Assembly (NCBI RefSeq): GCF_027744825.2
Contig: NC_071345.1
Coordinates: 10,816,001-10,880,000, forward strand
Direction: 5' to 3'
DNA from: Synchiropus splendidus
Taxonomy: Eukaryota > Chordata > Actinopteri > Syngnathiformes > Callionymidae
DNA length: 64,000 nt
Shown in pieces: positions 56,169 through 64,000 of the stretch (within the stretch, counting starts at the first letter, position 1; each line of letters starts with the position of its first letter). The notes under the pieces were generated by a model. That model was given only the letters and a program-made list of their open reading frames with translations. It was not told the origin of the DNA and made no database searches. The position numbers were made by a program, and so were the translations under genes.

Positions 56169-57489
56169 TTATGTGAAAATCCAAACAAGTTCTACATATT
56201 TGCATTTCACAAGTAGACTATTTAAAGTGGTGACAGAAGATGGCCGACAGAGAAATCCCAACATCTGGCAGACTGAGCGTAAGAGTCTAAGAAGCCCCTT
56301 GAGCTTGTGCTTTGACTCAAAGAAGTATTTCCAAACCAAGAAAAAACAAATCCAAAACAGAGTGGAAACACATCCTGCTTTCTCCCGTGTTGTTGTAAAT
56401 ACTCTCTGTTGCTTCCTGGTGTTGAAAATAAGAATGACAGGATATGTGCGCCACGAATGAGGTCGATTCAAACTGTTGATTAAAGTCCGTCACTTCAAAT
56501 AAACATTATTACGCCTGTTTACACTGAATTACTTCTTAATCAAGTGCACAATATTTATGATGTGGTAACCAAAAACACTGTATTAAAATGACTGCATGTG
56601 ATAAATTCCCTTAATAGGGGAAACTTTAAAGCCAAAATCATTTAAGATGTATTAAATCAATGTTGCATTTTTCAAGATTCAGACTCATTTTTCCAGACTA
56701 AACAGCTGCCTCCCAGACAATTTCACTTGAATCTTAACTCTAAATGACCCCTGAGTTAGCGCTGGAACACAAACACTATGGCAATATTTATTGCTGAATT
56801 TATACAATTGTTTAAACCGGCAAGCAGTTTTGACAAAACAAGAAAGAAAAATGTTTCAGTCAAGATGGTTTGAGGCACCTCTGCAGGGGCCCCCCATTAC
56901 ATAAGATCACCACGGGGGAGTGTCTCCGACACCCACCCTTCACGTCCCTTCAGTTTCAACTGTAACAGTCAACTCCACTGAAGAACATGACGCCGTCATG
57001 CCTTTCAAATTGATCCATTTAGTTTGTTGATTTTTCACGTGTCAGGAGATATAGTAATCCACTTGTTCCATCCCTTCGGTTAAATCTTCTCGGGAAACAT
57101 CTGTCTTCAGGACCTGGAGATAAAACACATGATCTCACTGAGTTTGAAGCCACAACACGTACGACTGAAGCTGGTTGGTATCATATATAATACGATGGAC
57201 CTATGGGCTTGCTGAAACTGTATCAGGTACAAAAGTAAACATGACGTTTCAACACAGCAGTTGCCAAGGTCTGGTGCGCAACAACGGAAAAAGCTTGTCC
57301 AAGTTCCCTGACTGCTCTTTGTCACCGATTCTGATTAGAATTTGGCCTTTATTAGCAGCTGCAGGGATCCATGAAGAGAAGAAGGAACTCCCACAAACAC
57401 TGGCAGGGAGTGCAGAATGTCCCAGTCATTTTGGCTTGGCTTATATGACATCAGACGTCAAACTCAAGTCCAGCTATGACGTCCTTAAG

Positions 57490-58343
57490 CAGTGTTTTTC
57501 AACCTTTTTTTTTTAGCCACGGCACACTTCCTTCATTGAAAAAATCCAGAGGCGCACCACCAAAGGAACCTCAGCCAAAACACAATCGTGCATGAAGTAC
57601 TGTTGGAAATCCCTTTCATTTGTTTAAATTGTGTTATTTTGCCATGCTATTTGCAGAAAATGTATTTGTTACAAACGTCTCCAGAATGGGGAGTGCAATA
57701 TGGCAAAATATATTTTTGACTTGTTTACTTTAAATCACTTTTTCTATGTAATCTTATTTTATTTTTTTTAAATCTTTTTTTGCATGATTTTATTGTAGTT
57801 TGGAGAGTTTCCAGCCAACGATTCTTTGCCTCAACTTGCCTCATAACAATGACCCTTTCTCTCTTCACATTTTAGAGTGCATTTATTTTGTTTTGCATTT
57901 AGTTTTTCAACAACTTTTAAACGACGAAACAAACTTTGATTGTGTCAATAAGGGTGAGACGTCACGTTACGCTCTGTTAGTTCTGCGGTGACTCTTTGGC
58001 GTCGCGGGTCCAACAAGGCTCACTCCATCGTGAAGGTGTGTGGTCAAGTTAGAGGCGCATCAGGTATAAAAACAACTGGTAGTTGTGTACTTGACCGACC
58101 TCTTCGCAGTGAGTGTGTAGGAAGAGGAGCACCACAGCAGCTTCGACGGACAAATCAGATCATCAACATAGATCTATAGTGTATAGAGAGAATGTGACAG
58201 AATCCGTGTCCATGTCTCCTCACGTTGGCAGCTTGTCAACATCATTGTTTATGATTTAATTTCATCATATCGCCCACCTCTCTCTCCCGACAAATGAGGC
58301 GCAACCGGATCATTTCTCACCCCACACCGGTTGAAAACCGCTG
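57490..58343. mobile_element. hAT-type non-autonomous element, full length
   Basis: The left terminus CAGTGTTTTTCAACC and the right terminus GGTTGAAAACCGCTG are inverted repeats matching at 13 of 15 positions. The left interior (GCCACGGCACACTTCC, AGAGGCGCACC) and the right interior (AAATGAGGCGCAACC) also mirror each other loosely. The 850-bp interior has no transposase frame. No exact 8-bp target duplication is visible, probably from decay. Confidence 0.7.
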
Positions 58344-58349
58344 TTTTAG

Positions 58350-61300
58350 GAAAGTCACCACCCAGTTCAAGAAATGCAATCGGTTTGAAGCAAAGTTGTA
58401 CTCTTGAGAATAGTTTGACACAGTGGACTTCACTTTAATGATCTGTGGTGAATTTGTGTCGGCACACCTTGTTCTATTTCAACAAAGTGAAGGCTCGTGC
58501 GGTAATCTGGCACGAGGGTTCACGGGAGTTCACTCCTTCCTCTGAGGCCAGCCATCGATTGAAAAACAAAACTCCATTCTAGGTTCAGGTCAGCGAGCAA
58601 GTGCTGTCCCGTCTGCTGGGCAGCTGTTTGCACTCGTGTGCGTGTGACAGCAGTTTGGACTGGTCTGACACCAGCGTGCTGACACTCACATGGCCAGGAC
58701 TAAGTGGAAGCAGATGATCTGGACATGTGCAAATTCCCATCTCACACTGGAGGTGCGTGTGTGTTTGTGATGGTTTGAAAATATCAAAACTAGCACGGCT
58801 TTGATTTCCAAATGGGAAGTTTAGACTCCTATCTCACCTGATGCGCTATAATCGGAGCCAACATGATGACATGGATGTTTTACAGCTCGGGAGGAAGCTC
58901 AAGTGCCTCCCAACATCACTCAGTCAGATTCTTGTCTGATGTGGAAGTGAAAACACTGCTGTTATCGCCACAGAAAGAACATGAAAACACTCCTCTGCAA
59001 CTGCAGGCGTCCGCTTCACCAGTCAGTCACATGATCATTTGTCCGAGACAGAAGCAGGACACGCGCTCTGACCTACTCTGGACAAGAAGCAGACAACATG
59101 GTGCGTTAAGCTAAATCTAGTTTTCAACTTTTCCTGCGTTGCTGGTGGTATTCCTGCTCCTGACCTTACTTTGGATGTGCCACATCTGCTTTCAGGAATT
59201 CTGTGCACCACACGTGGGAATACTGAGGCAGCGTCCAGCGGCTTTTTACGAGGCGCCGTTTACAGTCCGAGGTTAAAACAAAGACAGCGTCTCCGAGGGT
59301 GGTCGCGGTCTTGTTTTTAACTGTGGGCGGAAAAAGAAACTGAGAGCATCACGGTATTTTTTCTGCAGATATCAAAATATAGATTCCAATAAAGAGAAAA
59401 TAAAGTTTTGCTGTTTCTTTATCCAGGATGTTCCACACATTCTGTGCTGTGTACATAAACTGCAGAAGAAAAACTACAAATGAATGACATTCATAGTTAT
59501 TTACATACAATGTGGATGAGATTTATTTTGCCAGTCATTTACTTTACTAACATCTGGTAGTTGCTATTTATTCATAACTTTGATGCCAAAATTACAATTT
59601 TCTCTTGTTTACATTTAAAAACTTTCTAACATACAAAATATGTTTTTATTTTTTATCAATTATTATTATTAATAATTTTATTTTGTTTAACTTGGGGAAC
59701 TTTAAAATGATTTAAATTTTAAAAAAGCGAAATATAACAAATTTATTATTCTATAAACAATATTTTATGTGTAAGTGTTAGGAAAACAAAATTATTCGCT
59801 GAACTCATGCAACACATGTATTTAATTTTGACAAGGCAAATACTGAAGGGAAAAAAAAGTTCTCACCAACAATATGGGACAGTCACTCTGTTATCATATC
59901 AGTTTTTAGTGGACTGTCTTTATTATAAGAAGTTAGAGGTATACATCTTTTTTTAAGGCCGTTTTTGAAGCTGTTAGATTACATGGCCTTTTTTAGCCCC
60001 ACAGTAGGGAAAGTGTTTCTCTCAAAAGGAAGATGAAAATAACATAAGGCATTTTTTTCTGCCATGTGATGCAACATTCACTTCCTCTGCAAAACCTTGT
60101 TAAAAAGGAAGGTTTGTCTGGTGACAGCTGAACTCATACTTTATGGGTTCAACTCCGAGTCCGTGGCAACGGTGCATGTGGGAATTTTATAGTTCGGCAC
60201 TGTTCCGTTATGGAACTCTATATTTATAACTAATAATTTATTGGCATGTTGCAAGAAACTCTGCTGGGATTTATGGGCTGATGCACAAGGAAAAATAGAG
60301 AATTTGCGAAGCTCATGATCTCAGTCTGGAGGGTCTGACGACTGCCCTGTCTTCACTATGGCTTTCAATACAAACCTTTTTAGGTTGCTATGATTATATG
60401 AAACAACTCTAACATTTAATTATTGATTTATAAGTTAAATGCACTCATGATCAACTGTTATTAATTCAACAAATACACTGGGGCTTATGGAATACAGAAA
60501 TTGTTTTTTGGTGAAATCGGTATTTTTCAATGAGCAGCTACGACTGAGGAAATACCAGGTGATCCAGGGGGGTCTGTGTGTCTCATGGACTGTAATAATT
60601 TGAATTGTCTGTTGAGACCTGTCCCAGACTGCTGAGCAAACTTCAAGAATGTTTTATTAAGTGGAAAGGTTTCCACTGTGTGTATAAATTTAAAAAAATA
60701 ATAGATAAAGAAAGGCATTTTTCAGGGGTGGGGGGGACCAAAACAGGGTTATTTTCACTGCACAATGCTGAGACATTTGCTTTTCTTAAGTATGACAAAT
60801 GCCGCTCAAGCAAAATAGGAGATCAGTCACAAATTGAAGATAAAAACATAGGCAGTGCTCAGTCACTGAACATTTCTAGTGATGTATGAATGTGTGGCAA
60901 CAGGAAGAGGCTTTAAATAGCTGAGGGTGAGAGCGGGCGGTTGACAGTGACAGGCAGCAGAGAAGCTTCTTTAAAAGTGTTTTGGACACACACAGGTCAT
61001 TTCAACTCTACACTGACTGCTGAAAATCTCATTTTAAGTCCAAATGCAAGGCCGTTCCATGAGCTTCAGGAAACCGTCGCAGTCCCACAGGCAGAGCACC
61101 AGCGGAGGAATGTAGAGTGTTTATAGAGTTTAGCCCGATTTAATTATCACCCCACGAGTTGTTCTCAGTGCTGATAGAGGACCAGAGCCAGGCATGATGC
61201 AGACACCTCAAGTCCAGGAGTGATGCCTTCTCTCCAGTCCAGTTTACAGGCTCAGAAGAAACTGCACACTCCCTCCTGTCTGAAGTCGGATACACGGAGA

Positions 61301-62800
61301 TGAGCGATTCACTGAGAATACATGAGACCCCAGGTCATACAGGACCTCGTAAAAGTTTTTACTTCTATCTCAAAGTCTGATAGAAATTGTCTGGAAATAG
61401 CACACAACATAATAGCACAATAATTTAGTTTATAATATTATAATATTTATATCATTGACCATATCTATCTGCAAAATGAAGAAACCAGTGTCAGTCCTTT
61501 ATAATATATAATCATCAAGAGTCAAAACTTTTTATTGTTTACAGCGTTTCTTATTAATAAAAAAAAAGAATAAAAAGAGCTGCAGTTCTTCGACCATGTT
61601 GTAGCACAAGTCTTCCACTGGGGGTCACTGTATCTAAAACCTGGAATTCATTAGGAATTGAAAACATGATTCAGTTTAAAATGGAAAGTTTTTTTGTTTT
61701 CCCTTTAAACTTCTGCGGTACAGTAGAAACACAAGTTTATTTTTGACAGAAATAACCTATGAAAGTCTGAGCAGCTCTTCATGTAGAAGGATTGGTTGCT
61801 TCACATGAGAATCCTTAACAGGAAACACGTGTGTTTTATTTGATTTTACACCGTTGTCAAAGCTCGGAAGGTTAAAAGACTTGTACTGGCTTCAGTGGGG
61901 AGTAGTAGTAGAGGTAGTTTGTTCCATGAGTCAGGACTCGTGCTGAACATGATACAAAAATGTGTTTGCAACATGAGGATTTCTATGATGAGGAAGTCAT
62001 TGGTTTGACGCAGGTGGTTCAGTTTCTCCGAACAACAGAGCCACTGCACAGGGAGAAAACCTATTTGCAAGACTGAAGCGGACATGAGTCAGAAACGCAT
62101 TGGCGTCTTGGCTAAAGAGATCATCCAAGTGTCGCATTCGCTCAGGAAGTCCAGCGCATGGAAATCGAATAAATCACCAGAGGATTCATGCATCACGGAC
62201 TGATGAAGACGTCGCTGATGAATATGACAAGGGTCCAGCTGGACTCTCTGTAGGGGTCGTGGTCAAGCTGAGATGCTCAGCCGGTCACCACAGTCCCACA
62301 CTTCTGGTCCTCAGAATAAACTCCATCAAATACCACTGGATTATGACATCACACGAGCAGCCTCGATCATAATGATGATGCACAAAGATTGATGGTGAGA
62401 AAGGTTGCGTTCATGAGCAGATTGACTTTTCCAAAGCCTGTGAAACTGAAATGACCTCCACTGTGGCACAGCCTTTATTCCAGAAGGGACACGTTTCCCT
62501 TCTTGTCATCAGCCTGGTTAAGTGGCATTGAACTGGCGGGGCACTCTATCGGACAATAGTAAATATGTTCGCAAGCGTGGTGGAAACTGGCGGTGGAGGT
62601 GTGCGACAGCTCAAGGCTGCACCAGACCTGGGAGGCGGAAGCTGGACGTGGAACAACAAGCCATTACTCACTCAAGAACCACTGGGCGGATTTATTTCCA
62701 GTGTAGTTTGTGCCACCCGAGCACTTGGAGCGTACTTGGATGGATGAGAACCGACAGCAAAGTGGATGATGATGTACTGATGGTGGTGTTCAGTAGTGCG
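58350..62800. other. Gene-free region, right part of the window
   Basis: About 4.4 kb with no supported gene. The minus-strand frame at 61846-62085 ends SPDSWNKLPLLLL and then SLLTFRAL, which weakly resembles the C-terminal SWN-LP signature of CR1/L2-type LINE proteins, so it may be a decayed retroelement tail. The other frames show nothing recognisable. Confidence 0.45.
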
Positions 62801-62805
62801 TGAGC

Positions 62806-63640
62806 TCTGGGGTGAAGTCCATCCATCCATCCTCGCCCACTTATTTCTCATTAGGTAGCGGGGCAGAGGCTTCAACAAGGAGTGCAGCTCTGACTGGGGG
62901 ATCCCCAGATACCCCCAGGCCAGAGAAGAGAAGTACTCTCTCCACCTGGTCCGGGGTCGACTCATCGATCTCCCCCCAGCTGGCTGTTCCTGGAACACCT
63001 CCAAACAGAGTCGTCCTCATGAGATGCCCAAGTCCCTACTCCAAGTCCCTCCAGAATGACAGAACTCCTCACCCTATCTCTAAGGGAGACGCCTGCCACC
63101 GTCGAAGGAAACTCATTTCAGACGCTTGCAAGCTCATATGACCATAGGTCTGGATGAAGATTGAATGGTAAATGGAGAGCTTTGCCTATTGGCTCAGCTC
63201 TCTTGTAAACACAACAGTGCGGTAGAGCGATTGCAATATTGCCCCAGCTAAACCAAACGCAGACCACTCTTGAACTGCCTTACCCCCTTACACTCAAAAT
63301 ATTTCAACTTCTCCACACGAGGCACCACGGACCTGGAGAGAACAAACCATGGCCTTCGACTTAGCGGCTCTGATCCTCCCATCCCAGCCACTTCTCACTC
63401 AGATTCAAACCGAGCCAGCGAGAGCAGAAGGAGTTCAGCCTCCAAAATTAGTTTCAGGGTCGCTGGGATTTGTGGAGGAAACAATTGCTTGAAGCTTTCT
63501 TAGCTGAGTTATGAAGGATATCGCATGAAAATAAAGACTTAAACCAAAAGGAAAGCCCTCCTAGTGAGTACTGGATTATAACTCGCAGTCTTCTCAGAAC
63601 ATCATCTGCGAGACAGTCCCTGGAGCACAAAGAGAAATCT
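62806..63640 (-). mobile_element. Degenerate non-LTR retrotransposon 3' fragment, antisense
   Basis: The 3' end lies at the left edge with a GGAT-type tail (CCATCCATCCAT at 62818-62831). Plus-strand blocks GGGGGATCCCCAGATACCCC, CACCCTATCTCTAAGGGAGA, GACCATAGGTCTGGATG, GGAGAGCTTTGCC and AACCATGGCCTTCGAC match, in order, the antisense of a common fish LINE reverse-transcriptase gene. Near 63600 the minus strand reads CTCGCAGATGATGTT (LADDV), the position of the (F/Y)ADD catalytic box. Many stops break the frame. It is the same family as the relic at 1590-2135. Confidence 0.7.
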
Positions 63641-64000
63641 CCAGTGTCTCCAGAGTTGTACCATCAGTATGCATGACCCTGGAGACACTCGAGAGTGGTT
63701 TGAGGACCTAGGCCAACCTACAACCTTCTAGGTCGCGCTAACCATCACCCCAATGCTAGTTGATGCACACATATCTCACTCTGTGATCTCAAGAGAGCCT
63801 CTTTTTGAAGACCACATCTTCCTGTTGGCTACACCAAGTCATGATCTATCTGCCTGGAAGTGGATAAGGTCAAGCTAACACCCAAGCCCAGGGATCAAGG
63901 GTGCCCAGCCCAGACTGGTAATCCATTCCTGCCTCTAGTGTTGGGTGGAGAGGTATCTTGAGGCCAGAGTGGAGAATCTAATGATGATGATGTGGTGTAG

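Noticed and set aside
61846..62085. Protein-coding gene on the minus strand
   Set aside because: The 79-codon frame has no splice partners, and its SWNKLP text is better explained as a possible decayed LINE tail; the evidence is too weak for a firm call.

Overview
The window is vertebrate, almost certainly teleost fish, nuclear DNA. Genes are split by short GT-AG introns, many under 100 nt. There are intronless trace amine-associated receptor (TAAR) genes, and a nuclear tRNA-Ser. The spacers hold fish-type debris: hAT remnants, a MITE with inverted arms, LINE relics with a GGAT-type 3' tail, and long TA/ATCT microsatellites. Nothing prokaryotic or viral was seen.

Layout. (1) 1-1062 (+): the 3' end of an adhesion GPCR of subfamily F (ADGRF), cut by the left edge. 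(2) 2240-9079 (-): three intact TAAR genes. (3) 9.1-16.1 kb: a gene-poor, repeat-rich spacer. (4) 16.1-25.4 kb (+): a complete ADGRF gene, reconstructed as 18 coding exons and 1113 aa. Its order is signal peptide, Cys-rich EGF-like region, Thr/Pro/Lys linker, SEA, Ig-like, HRM-like, GAIN/GPS, 7TM. (5) 27.7-36.9 kb (+): a second complete ADGRF gene of 16 exons and 1017 aa. (6) 37.5-41.2 kb (-): a meprin A alpha-like astacin metalloprotease, 12 exons and 622 aa, tail-to-tail with the last ADGRF gene. (7) 42229-42310 (+): tRNA-Ser(GCT). (8) 42.4-43.5 kb (-): a fam177b-like gene. (9) 45.6-49.8 kb (-): brox, 12 exons and 410 aa. (10) 52.2-53.4 kb (-): an mgat2-like N-acetylglucosaminyltransferase in one exon. 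(11) 53.5-64 kb: no convincing gene, but a striking long inverted repeat around a TA microsatellite, a hAT remnant and an antisense LINE relic.

The neighbourhood joins segments that are separate in human: MEP1A-ADGRF (6p12), TAAR (6q23), BROX-FAM177B (1q41) and MGAT2 (14q21). That placement comes from general knowledge, not a search. The genes do not form one pathway. Three sets sense or act at the cell surface (ADGRF, TAAR, meprin); brox is ESCRT-linked, and mgat2 works in Golgi N-glycan maturation. Exon coordinates were derived by hand from splice signals, phase continuity and agreement between paralogues, so single-base boundary errors are possible. No clear new biological system was found. 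The most unusual items are the 160-bp-arm palindrome, a 21-bp intronic minisatellite, a GC-AG intron, phase-setting micro-exons and an unclassified three-copy repeat.
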